Shown here: positions 16,585 through 24,920 of the stretch, one piece after another
Position numbering within the stretch: the stretch's first letter is position 1
How the letters are laid out: every line of letters begins with the position of its first letter
DNA from: Sphingobium wenxiniae
GTDB taxonomy: Bacteria > Pseudomonadota > Alphaproteobacteria > Sphingomonadales > Sphingomonadaceae
Assembly: GCF_007830065.1 (NCBI RefSeq)
Contig: NZ_VLKK01000001.1
Span: forward strand, 248,001 to 312,000
Direction of reading: 5' to 3'
Length of the DNA stretch: 64,000 nucleotides
Program-made: the position numbers and the translations under genes
The notes under the pieces: generated by a model
What the model saw: the letters and a program-made list of their open reading frames with translations, nothing else
What the model was told of the DNA's origin: nothing
The model's database searches: none

Positions 16585-17292
16585 TCAGGCGACCTTGGCC
16601 TGAACCTGCGTCTCTTCCTCGGCGTCGCGCAGCACATAGCCGCGGCCCCACACCGTCTCGATATAATTTTCGCCGCCGCAGGCCAGCGCCAGTTTCTTGC
16701 GCAGCTTGCAGATGAAGACGTCGATGATCTTGAGTTCAGGCTCGTCCATGCCGCCATACAGGTGGTTCAGGAACATTTCCTTGGTCAGCGTGGTGCCCTT
16801 GCGAAGCGAAAGCAGCTCCAGCATCGCATATTCCTTGCCGGTCAGGTGGACGCGGTTGCCGTCCACTTCCACGGTCTTGGCGTCCAGGTTGACGGCCAGC
16901 TTGCCGGTGCGGATGACCGATTGCGAATGGCCCTTGGAGCGGCGGACGACGGCGTGGATGCGCGCGATCAGTTCTTCGCGATGGAAGGGCTTGGTCACAT
17001 AATCGTCGGCGCCGAAACCGAAGGAGCGGACCTTGCTGTCCATCTCCGCCACGCCCGACAGGATCAGCACCGGAGTCTGCACCCGCGCCGCGCGCAGCTT
17101 CTTGAGCACGTCATAGCCGTGCATGTCCGGCAGGTTCAGGTCCAGGCAGATGATATCGTAATCATAGAGCTTGCCAAGATCGAGGCCCTCTTCACCCAGG
17201 TCCGTCGTATAGACGTTGAACCCTTCGGTCGTGAGCATAAGCTCGATCGCCTTGGCCGTGGTCGGTTCATCTTCAATAAGCAGGACGCGCAT
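16585..17292 (-). CDS. ctrA: Cell-cycle response regulator CtrA
   Basis: CtrA is the OmpR-type master regulator of the alphaproteobacterial cell cycle. The 235-residue protein starts at [12 protein letters not shown], with an AAGGGG ribosome-binding site before the ATG at 17292; a longer frame to 17379 has no support. The receiver domain has phospho-acceptor D51 in [11 protein letters not shown] and switch Lys in YVTKPF. The winged helix has [28 protein letters not shown] and [11 protein letters not shown]. This recognition region is nearly invariant in CtrA and sets it apart from other OmpR-type regulators. The C-terminal tail ends in KVA. Upstream are CtrA-like sites and five GANTC sites, which suggest autoregulation and methylation control. 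Confidence 0.96.
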   Translation of the reverse strand: MRVLLIEDEPTTAKAIELMLTTEGFNVYTTDLGEEGLDLGKLYDYDIICLDLNLPDMHGYDVLKKLRAARVQTPVLILSGVAEMDSKVRSFGFGADDYVTKPFHREELIARIHAVVRRSKGHSQSVIRTGKLAVNLDAKTVEVDGNRVHLTGKEYAMLELLSLRKGTTLTKEMFLNHLYGGMDEPELKIIDVFICKLRKKLALACGGENYIETVWGRGYVLRDAEEETQVQAKVA

Positions 17293-17380
17293 GTGAAGCC
17301 CCTTTTGGTAACAGATCCGTTCACCCCACCAGAACGGTATCTGCTGTAATTCATTAACCAAAAAACTTCTGAAGGACAAA

Positions 17381-17399
17381 GGTTAATTTTTCGCTAACC
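17381..17399 (-). promoter_or_regulatory. Candidate CtrA site upstream of ctrA
   Basis: TTAA at 17383 is followed, after seven bases, by CTAA. That is one mismatch from the CtrA box TTAA-N7-TTAA. GGTTA and TAACC also make an inverted repeat here. Another TTAACC lies at 17354. The site is about 90 bases before the ctrA start, where autoregulation would act. Confidence 0.5.
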
Positions 17400-17404
17400 C
17401 GCAG

Positions 17405-17485
17405 GATTCCACGAGTCGCGGCAAAATGAATCTGTTTACAAAGGGTTGAGGGGCGTAACGGCCGGTCTTGATTCACGCTGGATTC
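17405..17485. promoter_or_regulatory. Cluster of five GANTC (CcrM) sites upstream of ctrA
   Basis: GANTC occurs at 17405, 17413, 17428, 17470 and 17481, i.e. five sites in 81 bases, where about one per 256 bases is expected by chance in even composition. GANTC is the target of the alphaproteobacterial cell-cycle methylase CcrM. In Caulobacter it controls the ctrA promoter together with GcrA. The cluster lies between ctrA and the end of the LysR gene. Confidence 0.6.
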
Positions 17486-17502
17486 AGAGGCGAAACGACC
17501 GC

Positions 17503-18396
17503 TCAGCAGCCATGGTGCCGCGCCAGGAAATCGAGCAACGCATCGACCCGCGCAGGCCGCAGGCGCGACGGCGGCGTGACCAGATGGATGCCGAACGCAG
17601 GGGGCCGCCAGTCGGCCAATATCTCTTCCAGTTCGCCCGCCGCCAGCGCCTCGCCGACGATGAAATCGGGGAGACGCGCGATGCCCACGCCCATGCGGAG
17701 CGCGGGCAGCATCGCCTCCCCGCTGTTCACCAGGATGCGGGCGCGGACCTGCACCGCGACGCTCTGCTGGCCGGGGCCGCTGAAGCGCCACACATCCGGC
17801 GGCGACATATTGGCGTAGCAGAGGCAATCGTGATCGCCCAGGTCGGAGGGGTGGCCGGGCGCCCCCCGCTGGGCAAGATAGCCGGGCGAAGCGACGACAT
17901 GCATGGTCACATCCGCCAGCCGCCGCGCGCGCAGGGAGCTGTCGGGCATGTCGGCAATGCGGATGGTGGCGTCCAACCCCATGTCGACGATGTCGATCCG
18001 GGCATCGGACAGGTGCAGGTCCACATTGACCAACGGATGCTGCTTCGCGAATTCCGCGATCATCGGGGCGATGCGCAGCAGGCCGAAAGTCATCGGCGCG
18101 CCCAGCCGCACCGTGCCGGACAGTTCCGCCGTTTCGTCCCGCGCGGCTTCCTCCGCCGCCTGCCCCTCCGCAAGGATGCGGGCGGCGTGATCGGCAAGGC
18201 GCTTGCCGCTTTCCGTCAGCGCAAGGCGGCGGCTGGTGCGATTGAAGAGGCTCGTGTCGAGATGCTGCTCAAGCCGCGTGACCGCCTTGGACACCGTGGC
18301 TTTCGAAACGCTGAGCGCCCTGGCCGCTTCGGTGAAGCTGCGATGCTCCACCACGGCGGCGAACATGGCCCAGGCTTCGAAATCGGGGAGACGCAT
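17503..18396 (-). CDS. LysR-family transcriptional regulator
   Basis: This is a 297-residue LysR-type regulator. The N-terminal helix-turn-helix reads FAAVVEHRSFTEAARALSVSKATVSKAVTRLEQHL (residues ~12-46), followed by the linker LFNRTSRRLALTESGK and a periplasmic-binding-protein-like effector domain to the end. The ATG at 18396 gives MRLPDFEAW, and a TTG at 18417 would add seven residues. It is divergent from the pirin gene, which is followed by wrbA, so it most likely controls that quinone/oxidative stress pair. An inverted repeat in the gap is a candidate operator. The effector is unknown. The fold is certain and the regulon inferred. Confidence 0.9.
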   Translation of the reverse strand: MRLPDFEAWAMFAAVVEHRSFTEAARALSVSKATVSKAVTRLEQHLDTSLFNRTSRRLALTESGKRLADHAARILAEGQAAEEAARDETAELSGTVRLGAPMTFGLLRIAPMIAEFAKQHPLVNVDLHLSDARIDIVDMGLDATIRIADMPDSSLRARRLADVTMHVVASPGYLAQRGAPGHPSDLGDHDCLCYANMSPPDVWRFSGPGQQSVAVQVRARILVNSGEAMLPALRMGVGIARLPDFIVGEALAAGELEEILADWRPPAFGIHLVTPPSRLRPARVDALLDFLARHHGC

Positions 18397-18410
18397 AAGG
18401 GAAACAATCC

Positions 18411-18436
18411 GTTTCAATGCTGCTTATTCAAGAAAC
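18411..18436. promoter_or_regulatory. Candidate LysR operator between the LysR gene and pirin
   Basis: GTTTC at 18411-18415 is mirrored by GAAAC at 18432-18436 with 16 bases between. It lies in the divergent gap where LysR proteins normally bind. The arms are short, so this is only a candidate. Confidence 0.3.
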
Positions 18437-18503
18437 GATCCTGATCGCTAGATTGTCGGAAAGCAAGCCGGAACCTCCGGCAAGACAGTTGAAAGGCAAG
18501 CAT

Positions 18504-19223
18504 ATGAGCACGAACACCGCGAGCCGTATCGAGCGCCGCCCCTTCGCGTCGCTTGGGGCTGCCGACCATGGCTGGCTGAACGCGCGGCATCATTTTTCCT
18601 TCGCGGACTATCATGATCCCGACCGTATGAGCTGGGGCAAGATTCGCGTGTGGAACGACGATGAAATCGCCGCGCGGTCCGGTTTTCCGCCGCATCCTCA
18701 TGCCGACATGGAGATCATCACCTATGTCCGTCAGGGCGCGATCACCCATCAGGACAGCCTGGGCAACAAGGGCCGCACGCAGGCGGGCGACGTCCAGGTG
18801 ATGAGCGCGGGCACCGGCATCCGCCACGCCGAATATAATCTGGAGGACGAAACCACGACGCTCTTCCAGATCTGGGTCATTCCGCGGGCGCGGGGCGGTT
18901 CCCCCAGTTGGGGGACGAAGCCTTTCCCCACGGGCGACCGTTCGGGCAAGCTGGCGGTACTGGCCAGCGGGTATGAGGATGACGCCGAAGCACTCCGCAT
19001 CCGGGCCGACGCCCGCTTGCTGGGTGGAACGGTGAAGGCCGGAGACAGCGTGACCTATGAAAGCGCACCCGGACGGCACCTCTATCTCGTCCCTGCCACC
19101 GGCCGGGTCGAGATCGACGGCGAACTCTTCGAGGCGCGGGACGGCGCCGCGATCATCGGTGGCCAGCCGATCACCATCAAGGCGATCGAGGACAGCGAAA
19201 TCGTCCTGGTCGACAGCGAATAG
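18504..19223 (+). CDS. Pirin family protein
   Basis: This 239-residue bicupin of the pirin family, whose bacterial members include quercetin 2,3-dioxygenases (YhhW), is read from the ATG preceded by GAAAGGC, giving MSTNTASRIERRPF. The N-terminal cupin has the metal ligands in GFPPHPHADMEIITYV and in MSAGTGIRHAEYN. The second cupin (residues ~150-239) lacks such ligands, which is usual. Pirins bind iron or other metals, and physiological substrates are poorly defined. It lies divergent from the LysR gene and 95 bases before wrbA, a common trio in proteobacteria linked to quinone or electrophile stress. Confidence 0.9.
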   Translation: MSTNTASRIERRPFASLGAADHGWLNARHHFSFADYHDPDRMSWGKIRVWNDDEIAARSGFPPHPHADMEIITYVRQGAITHQDSLGNKGRTQAGDVQVMSAGTGIRHAEYNLEDETTTLFQIWVIPRARGGSPSWGTKPFPTGDRSGKLAVLASGYEDDAEALRIRADARLLGGTVKAGDSVTYESAPGRHLYLVPATGRVEIDGELFEARDGAAIIGGQPITIKAIEDSEIVLVDSE

Positions 19224-19318
19224 GCCCGCCCTCCCACGGGCCGAAAGGCCGCCCGCGTTCCTCTCCCCTCCCCTGACGCGGGCGGTCACTTCATTCTTCC
19301 CCTCAAAGGAGCACTCAC

Positions 19319-19918
19319 ATGGCAAAGGTTCTGGTTCTCTATTATTCCTCCTATGGCCACATCGAAACCATGGCGAAGGCCGTCGCGGAAGGCGCGGCGA
19401 GCGCGGGCGCGCAGGTCGATATAAAGCGCGTGCCCGAAACCGTGCCGCTGGACGTCGCGCAGAAAGCCGGTTTCAAGCTTGATCAGGACGCGCCCGTCGC
19501 GATCGTTGCGGACCTGGCGGACTATGATGCGATCATCGTGGGCACCGGCACGCGCTTTGGCCGTATGTCGGGCCAGATGGCGGCTTTCCTGGACCAGGCG
19601 GGCGGCCTGTGGGCGAAAGGCGCGCTCAACGGCAAGGTCGGCGGCGCCTTCACCTCCAGCGCCACGCAGCATGGCGGGCAGGAAACCACGCTCTTTTCGA
19701 TCATCACCAACCTGCTGCATTTCGGCATGGTGATCGTGGGGCTGGACTATGGCTTTACGGAGCAGATGGGCGTCGACAAGGTGCGCGGCGGCGCGCCTTA
19801 TGGCGCAACGACCATCGCGGACGGCGACGGCAGCCGCCAACCGGGCGAGGAAGAGCTGGCCGGCGCACGCTATCAGGGCCGCAGGGTCGCGGAAACGGCG
19901 ATCAAGCTGCACGGCTGA
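19319..19918 (+). CDS. wrbA: NAD(P)H:quinone oxidoreductase WrbA
   Basis: WrbA is a tetrameric FMN flavoprotein that reduces quinones by two electrons and so avoids semiquinone radicals. The 199-residue protein has the flavodoxin-like FMN loop [43 protein letters not shown], the [13 protein letters not shown] loop and the ending [14 protein letters not shown] strong GGAG ribosome-binding site precedes the ATG. It is likely co-transcribed with the pirin gene under the divergent LysR regulator. A hairpin terminator follows at about 19934. All family landmarks are present at the standard length. Confidence 0.95.
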   Translation: MAKVLVLYYSSYGHIETMAKAVAEGAASAGAQVDIKRVPETVPLDVAQKAGFKLDQDAPVAIVADLADYDAIIVGTGTRFGRMSGQMAAFLDQAGGLWAKGALNGKVGGAFTSSATQHGGQETTLFSIITNLLHFGMVIVGLDYGFTEQMGVDKVRGGAPYGATTIADGDGSRQPGEEELAGARYQGRRVAETAIKLHG

Positions 19919-19933
19919 GGCCGTGCGGAAAGG

Positions 19934-19959
19934 GTCCGGCGCTTCGGGGCGTCGGACCT
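19934..19959. terminator. Hairpin terminator after wrbA
   Basis: GTCCGGCGC and GCGTCGGAC pair with one G-T wobble around a TTCGGG loop, flanked by AAGG and CCTT. It lies between the convergent wrbA gene and acyltransferase gene and can serve both. Confidence 0.7.
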
Positions 19960-19967
19960 TCCCTCCC

Positions 19968-20903
19968 TTAGAGGAATATCCTGCGCGCCGGTGGGCATCG
20001 GCGGATGACCTGCCACAGAAGGAAGGGCACGAACAAGGCGATGAGGGCGAGCCACATCTTGCCCAGATATGGCGTCAGATAATGGATGAATGCCACATGC
20101 AGATACATGATGACGAGCGAGGCCCTTCCAAGAGCGGCGAGCGGCGCGCCGACAGGGGCGGACAACTGGGAAAAGCGGAACAGCAGAAGCGATGTCGCGA
20201 TTGCCGAAGCGAGGGACAGGAGCGGCCATCCATAATCCGCCGCCTTCATGTTGAGCGCGGGGAAAAGGTGCGCAAGCCCGCATAGCGAAAGCGGGACGAG
20301 AGGAAGCCAAATCCAGTTGCCCCATTTGATGCGCCGCCACACGGCGCCGGCCCAGAGCAGGACGACGGCCATAGGCACGGTCAAAAGGCCAAGCGGCGAA
20401 TCCCTCGTCACCCCGCCGATGCAATAGGCCAGGACGAGGCAGGCCATGGCCGCATGGAACCATCTCCGGCCGAGAGGATCGCCCCAGCGCACCAGAAGAC
20501 AATTGAACAGAATGCGGGACATCGTGAGACAGGGGACGAACCAGAATATCGTAAAGGGGCCGCGCAGCCATGTTCCGCCGAGCAGGATCGGCAGAATGTC
20601 CTGAGGCCAATTATGAAATATCGGCACCTTTCCCCGCGCGGTTTCGATGATCTGGTCGGCCAGGACGAGCACGGCCAGGAAAGCCGCATAGGGACGCATC
20701 TGCCCGCTCAGTTGCCGCAAGGTGAATTGCAGCGGCGGCTGGGGTCTGGAGAGATAGCCCGAGAGGATGAAGAAGAGCGGCATGTGAAAACTGTAGACCG
20801 CTTCCCGCAACGCGCCGGTGGTCCAGACATGACCGGCCACGACAGCGATGATGCCGACACCGCGGGCGACATCGACCCATTCCAGCCTGTCCCGATCCTG
20901 CAA
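19968..20903 (-). CDS. Acyltransferase family 3 membrane protein
   Basis: This 311-residue integral membrane acyltransferase (acyltransferase-3 type) adds acetyl or other acyl groups to surface sugars from the cytoplasmic side. The N-terminus reads RDRLEWVDVARGVGIIAVVAGHVW, whose RG and His are family hallmarks, followed by FHMPLFFILSGYL. About nine or ten hydrophobic helices fill the rest. The start is TTG 20903: an in-frame TAA lies six bases farther upstream and there is no in-frame ATG. It is convergent with wrbA and divergent from the pseudouridine synthase gene. No sugar genes adjoin it, so the substrate cannot be named. Confidence 0.85.
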   Translation of the reverse strand: MQDRDRLEWVDVARGVGIIAVVAGHVWTTGALREAVYSFHMPLFFILSGYLSRPQPPLQFTLRQLSGQMRPYAAFLAVLVLADQIIETARGKVPIFHNWPQDILPILLGGTWLRGPFTIFWFVPCLTMSRILFNCLLVRWGDPLGRRWFHAAMACLVLAYCIGGVTRDSPLGLLTVPMAVVLLWAGAVWRRIKWGNWIWLPLVPLSLCGLAHLFPALNMKAADYGWPLLSLASAIATSLLLFRFSQLSAPVGAPLAALGRASLVIMYLHVAFIHYLTPYLGKMWLALIALFVPFLLWQVIRRCPPARRIFL

Positions 20904-20946
20904 CGCCCATTAATCCCTGTTCTGCATCGGCTTCCCGCCCTATAGG

Positions 20947-21666
20947 ATGACAGCCGCACGTCAATCGCACCTTCTGTTCCGGATCATCCCCTTGTCCCTG
21001 CTCAACGACAAAGTCCTCTTCATCGACGGCGAAGCCATCATCCTGGACAAGCCCGCCGGAATGCCGGTCGATGCGCCCCGCGACGGGTCGCTGAGCCTGG
21101 AGAATTATCTGTCCTCGCTGACCTTCGGCTTTCAGCGCTGGCCGCTGCCGGTGCACCGGCTGGACCGCGACACCAGCGGCTGCCTGCTGCTCGCCCGCAA
21201 TCCCAAGGCGCACAAGCGCTTCGCCGCCGCGTTCGAGGCAGGGACGGTGGTGAAGCGCTATCTCGCGGTGGTGGAGGGAGTGCCCGCGCAGGACGACGGC
21301 ATCATCGACCTGCCGCTCAAGAAGATCAGCAGCGCGGAAAAGGGATGGCGCATGATCGCCGATGCGGCGGGCAAGAGCGCCGTCACGCAATGGCGCAAGA
21401 TCGCGCAAAAGGATGGCCGCGCGCTGATCCTTTTCGCGCCGCGCACCGGGCGCACGCACCAGATCCGCGTCCACGCGCTTGCCGGGCTTGGCATGGGAAT
21501 CGTGGGCGATCAGGTCTATGGCGAAGCAGGCGTTCCCATGCTGCTGCACAGCCGTTTCCTGAGCGTGCCCCGCGACGGCAAACCGGCGGCGGAAGCCACG
21601 GCTCCCCTGCCCGCGGCCTTCGAAGCGGCCGGCTTCGGGGCGGACTGCCTGGGCGAGGATGTATAG
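20947..21666 (+). CDS. RluA-family RNA pseudouridine synthase
   Basis: This 239-residue pseudouridine synthase isomerises uridines in rRNA or tRNA. The catalytic motif HRLDRDTSGCLLLARN contains the nucleophilic Asp. Other family parts are IILDKPAGMPVDAP, VVKRYLAVVEG and the RTGRTHQIRVHALAGLGMGIVGDQVYG block. It has no S4 domain, so it resembles the short RluA/TruC-like members. Which base it modifies cannot be told from sequence. The ATG 20947 has AGG just upstream. A TTG at 20995 would remove a 16-residue leader and is also possible. It is followed by arfB after about 165 bases. Confidence 0.88.
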   Translation: MTAARQSHLLFRIIPLSLLNDKVLFIDGEAIILDKPAGMPVDAPRDGSLSLENYLSSLTFGFQRWPLPVHRLDRDTSGCLLLARNPKAHKRFAAAFEAGTVVKRYLAVVEGVPAQDDGIIDLPLKKISSAEKGWRMIADAAGKSAVTQWRKIAQKDGRALILFAPRTGRTHQIRVHALAGLGMGIVGDQVYGEAGVPMLLHSRFLSVPRDGKPAAEATAPLPAAFEAAGFGADCLGEDV

Positions 21667-21831
21667 CGGGAAATATTTTCTCGTTGCTTATTGAAACCGG
21701 CTTGCCGCTGCCTACATGCCGTGCGTCCGCTGCTTGGCGGACATCGGATGACCCGGCAGTCTTCCCCTCCCCCTCGCTGCCGGGTCATTTTCCTCCTCCC
21801 GCGCCGCCCGGCTTTGCGATACATCGCCGCC

Positions 21832-22254
21832 ATGCCGGCCATCCCCATCACCCGATCCATCGCCATAGACAGCGACGAGATATCCGAAAGCTTCATCCGA
21901 TCGACGGGTGCTGGGGGACAGCATGTGAACACCACCGACAGCGCGGTGCAGTTGCGCTTCGATGTCGCGCACAGCCCTTCGCTGCCCGATGCCGTCAAAC
22001 GCCGCCTGGCTATCCTCGCCGGGCGGCGGATAACCGCTGAGGGCGTGCTGATCCTCCGGTCGGAGGGGTCGCGTTCCCAGCTCATGAACCGGCAGGAAGT
22101 GATGGCGCGGCTTGTCGGCCTGATCCGCGAAGCCGCCATCGTCCCCAAGAACCGCAAGGCGACCAAGCCGACCAGGGCGTCCAAGACCCGCCGGATGGAC
22201 AGCAAGGCAAAGCGCGGCACGGTGAAGAGCCTGCGCCGCAAGCCCATCGACTGA
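21832..22254 (+). CDS. arfB: Peptidyl-tRNA hydrolase ArfB
   Basis: ArfB rescues ribosomes stalled on mRNAs without a stop codon. Its release-factor-like domain places a GGQ motif in the peptidyl centre. The 140-residue protein has GAGGQHVNTTDSAVQLRFD, with GGQ at residues 28-30, a compact domain and a basic, flexible C-terminal tail (KNRKATKPTRASKTRR...KAKRGTVKSLRRKP) that enters the empty mRNA channel. The ATG at 21832 gives the family N-terminus MPAIPITRSI. The longer open frame upstream is an arginine-rich antisense-like extension and is left out. It appears to be single and intact. Confidence 0.93.
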   Translation: MPAIPITRSIAIDSDEISESFIRSTGAGGQHVNTTDSAVQLRFDVAHSPSLPDAVKRRLAILAGRRITAEGVLILRSEGSRSQLMNRQEVMARLVGLIREAAIVPKNRKATKPTRASKTRRMDSKAKRGTVKSLRRKPID

Positions 22255-22294
22255 TCCTCTGGCCATAGGGGAAAGCCGCGCCTATATCCCCGCC

Positions 22295-22777
22295 ATGTTC
22301 GATTTCGCGCCCGCCGCCGCCGACAAGCCCACGCTTTACGCCGATCTGCTGTCAGCCGCCGACGCGGTGACGAACGGGGAGCCGGACGCCATCGCCAATA
22401 TGGCGAATGTCGCCGCGCTGATCTGGCAATTCCTCCCGGACCTCAATTGGGCGGGCTTTTACCGGATGATGGAGAGCGAGCTGGTGCTCGGCCCCTTTCA
22501 GGGCAAGCCCGCCTGCATCCGCATCCCGCTGGGGCAGGGCGTGTGCGGCGCGGCAGCGCAAACGCGCCAGACGCAACGGGTGGAGGATGTCCACGCCTTC
22601 CCCGGCCACATCGCCTGCGACGCCGCCAGCGCATCGGAAATCGTGGTGCCCGTGATGCATGAAGGCGAATTGATCGGCGTGCTTGACCTCGACAGTCCGC
22701 TTGCCGCCCGGTTCGACGCCGCCGATGCGGAAGGGCTGGAAGCCCTGGTGGACCGGATCGCATCCCGGATCGCTTGA
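22295..22777 (+). CDS. msrC: Free methionine-R-sulfoxide reductase (GAF domain)
   Basis: This enzyme reduces free methionine-R-sulfoxide to methionine with thioredoxin-type electrons. The 160-residue protein is a single GAF domain, with NWAGFYR near residue 51 and the three cysteines of the family: C74 (GKPACIRI), C84 (GQGVCGAA) and C108 (GHIACDAAS). C108 matches the catalytic residue and the others serve as resolving thiols. The end LDLDSPLAARFDAAD..GLEALV is also typical. It starts 40 bases after arfB. An oxidative repair role fits the family, and no regulation is visible. Confidence 0.92.
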   Translation: MFDFAPAAADKPTLYADLLSAADAVTNGEPDAIANMANVAALIWQFLPDLNWAGFYRMMESELVLGPFQGKPACIRIPLGQGVCGAAAQTRQTQRVEDVHAFPGHIACDAASASEIVVPVMHEGELIGVLDLDSPLAARFDAADAEGLEALVDRIASRIA

Positions 22778-22905
22778 TCGCGGTGCCCCGTTTCGGGACA
22801 GGCGCATGCCTCCTCGAACCTTGGAATCGCGTGGATCGCCATGCTAAACCGCGCATTAGCAATTGGCGGGCGGCATGTCCTGCCTGACGAACAGGGAGTT
22901 GGACG

Positions 22906-23934
22906 ATGCGGACCAGAAGCATCCTTATCCTCGGCGCGGTCATGCTGGGCGGAACGAGCCTTCCCGCCATGGCTTCCGGCAACGGCGCGACGCCTGCGAG
23001 CGCCGCGCTGCCGGTCATGGGCAAGGGCTATTCCGGCCCTCGCGGCGGCTGGACCAATGGCGGCCATCGCTGGGGACCGCGCCACAATGGACGCTGGTAT
23101 GCAGGCTGGCGGGCGCCGGGCGGCTGGGGCGCCTATCGTCGTCCGGTCTACGGCTATGTCCTGCCGCGCTACTGGATCAATCCGGCCTATTATATCGTGA
23201 ATTATGGCGCTTATGGCTTGCCTGCGCCGGCCTATGGCTATGGCTGGTCCCGCTATTATGACGATGCGGTGATGACGGATCGCTATGGCCGCGTCTACGA
23301 CCGCCGCAGCGATATCGACTGGGACCGCCATGAAGGCGGCTATGCGGACGAGCGCCGGGACAATGGCGTAGGCGGCGCGGTCGCGGGCGCGGTGGTCGGC
23401 GGCGTCGCGGGCAACCTGATCGGGGGCAAGGGCAATCGCACGGCGGGCACGCTGATCGGCGCGGGCGTAGGCGCGGCGGCAGGCTATGCCGTCGACAAGG
23501 CGGAGGATCGGGGCCGCGATGCGCCTCCCCCGCCGCGCGCCGGTGCGGACTATGACTCCGGCGCGCCGGACGATGCCGTCACCTATGACAATGCCTATCA
23601 GGGCCGCTGGGTCGGCACCTGGCGCGACAAGGACGGCAAGGCCTATAGCGGCGAATATGAAGGGCGCTTCGAAGGCACGGCCGAAGGCGCCCCAGGCGTC
23701 GACTATGCGCCGCCGCCCTATCACGGCCCGGCACACTGGTCGGACGGAGGCGTCACGACCTACGGCGGAGGCTATATCTCCGGCGGCTATTATTACCCCG
23801 CGCCCACGGTGACGACGGTCGTGGTCCATCCCGCGACGACGACCACGACAACCACCAGCTATGTGACCGAAAAGGTCCGTTATCGCAAAACGGCCGCGCG
23901 GTCGAAGATCGTCCGGTCCTGCCGCTGCAAGTAA
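22906..23934 (+). CDS. RcnB-like, glycine-zipper envelope protein
   Basis: This 342-residue exported protein has a signal peptide (MRTRSILILGAVMLGGTSLPAMASG, cleavage after ~24). An RcnB-like section rich in Tyr, Gly and Trp follows (RHNGRWYAGW, YVLPRYWINPAYYIVNYGAYGL). A double glycine zipper, VGGAVAGAVVGGVAGNLIGGKG and AGTLIGAGVGAAAGYAVD, lies around residues 158-204. The C-terminal third is low complexity and ends in a Thr-rich run, a basic patch and a Cys-Arg-Cys ending. Glycine zippers insert into membranes or span the outer membrane in 17-kDa antigen-type lipoproteins. RcnB itself is a periplasmic metal-homeostasis protein. The combination suggests an envelope structural protein, but no activity can be assigned. 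Confidence 0.8.
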   Translation: MRTRSILILGAVMLGGTSLPAMASGNGATPASAALPVMGKGYSGPRGGWTNGGHRWGPRHNGRWYAGWRAPGGWGAYRRPVYGYVLPRYWINPAYYIVNYGAYGLPAPAYGYGWSRYYDDAVMTDRYGRVYDRRSDIDWDRHEGGYADERRDNGVGGAVAGAVVGGVAGNLIGGKGNRTAGTLIGAGVGAAAGYAVDKAEDRGRDAPPPPRAGADYDSGAPDDAVTYDNAYQGRWVGTWRDKDGKAYSGEYEGRFEGTAEGAPGVDYAPPPYHGPAHWSDGGVTTYGGGYISGGYYYPAPTVTTVVVHPATTTTTTTSYVTEKVRYRKTAARSKIVRSCRCK

Positions 23935-24061
23935 CCGGCTTCCGCTCGGGAAATGTCCGCCTTTAAAAAAGGGGATGGGGTGGCTTGCCGACTCGCGTTG
24001 AATGGGGGTTTTGGGTGGTTGGCGGACGTGCGGAGCCCTCTTTCCTCCGTGAACGCCCGCC

Positions 24062-24850
24062 TTACCGCCCCGCCCCATCGGCGCGGTCGCCATCCCCGAT
24101 CACCGTGCGCGAATAATCGATGCGGATGCGTACCCAGCTTCCCACCATCACCTTGCCGTTGACGCGGGGCGGCAGCACCAGGAATTGCCATGCCGCCTGC
24201 CGCACCGCCCGCGCAAAGCCGGACCCCAGCGGCGATTCCCCCAGCGCCTGACAATTTTCGACGCGATAATGATCGATCGTCCTGCAAGCGACCTCGCCCC
24301 ACCCGTTGCCCGGCGCACTGGCGGGCAGATAGGGCGAAAGCTCCGCGTCGCGCGGCTTGCGATACCATTCGGCGGCGAAAAGCTGCACGCCGCCCGGCCC
24401 TTCGCCCGGCCCGGCGACCTGCGCGCTGTCGCCCTGCGCCGCGCCCTGGCCCTGCCCTTTCTTCGGCATCCTCCCGATGTCGGCCGCTGCCATCTGGCTG
24501 CTGTCCAGCACCAGAAAGGGCAGCGGCAGGGGCGGCTTTTCCGGCGGCTTTTCCACCGGGCGCGGCGGCCGGATCGCGGCGTCCGCCTGCTTTTGCGGCG
24601 CGTTTTCCTTCGACGCCTCGTCGCTTTTCCGCGCCTGCGCTTTCTCCTCCGCCGCCTTGGGTCCGGGCGCCAGTTCAAAGGTCACGGGATTGCGCGGATC
24701 GACCGGCGGCGGCTGCATCTTCGGCGCCAGCGTCAGCAGCGCCAGCAGCAGCAGCGCGTTCAGCCCCAGCGCAAAGGCCAGCCCGCCGGCGCGTTCCTTG
24801 AAATCAGGCCGGCCCTTGACGCCGGACCGGGAAGAGGAAGAAAAAATCAC
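24062..24850 (-). CDS. TonB-like protein (proline-rich, single anchor)
   Basis: This 262-residue protein is built like TonB: a short cytoplasmic end, one membrane anchor (residues ~24-43, GLAFALGLNALLLLALLTLA), a long Pro/Lys/Ala/Gln-rich linker and a C-terminal globular part of about 95 residues. That part has NCQALGESPLGSGFARAVRQ..WQFLVLPPRVNGKVMVGSWVRIRIDY, which matches the usual TonB C-terminal layout. TonB couples inner-membrane energy to outer-membrane receptors. ExbB, ExbD and a receptor are not adjacent, so this may be an orphan TonB paralogue. The start is GTG 24850. The assignment rests on architecture more than close similarity. Confidence 0.65.
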   Translation of the reverse strand: MIFSSSSRSGVKGRPDFKERAGGLAFALGLNALLLLALLTLAPKMQPPPVDPRNPVTFELAPGPKAAEEKAQARKSDEASKENAPQKQADAAIRPPRPVEKPPEKPPLPLPFLVLDSSQMAAADIGRMPKKGQGQGAAQGDSAQVAGPGEGPGGVQLFAAEWYRKPRDAELSPYLPASAPGNGWGEVACRTIDHYRVENCQALGESPLGSGFARAVRQAAWQFLVLPPRVNGKVMVGSWVRIRIDYSRTVIGDGDRADGAGR

Positions 24851-24920
24851 ACGAAAATCGCCTGCTCAGGCCGTATCGGCGCTCTGGCACAGACGATATG
24901 GGGCGGTCAACGCCGTCCCG

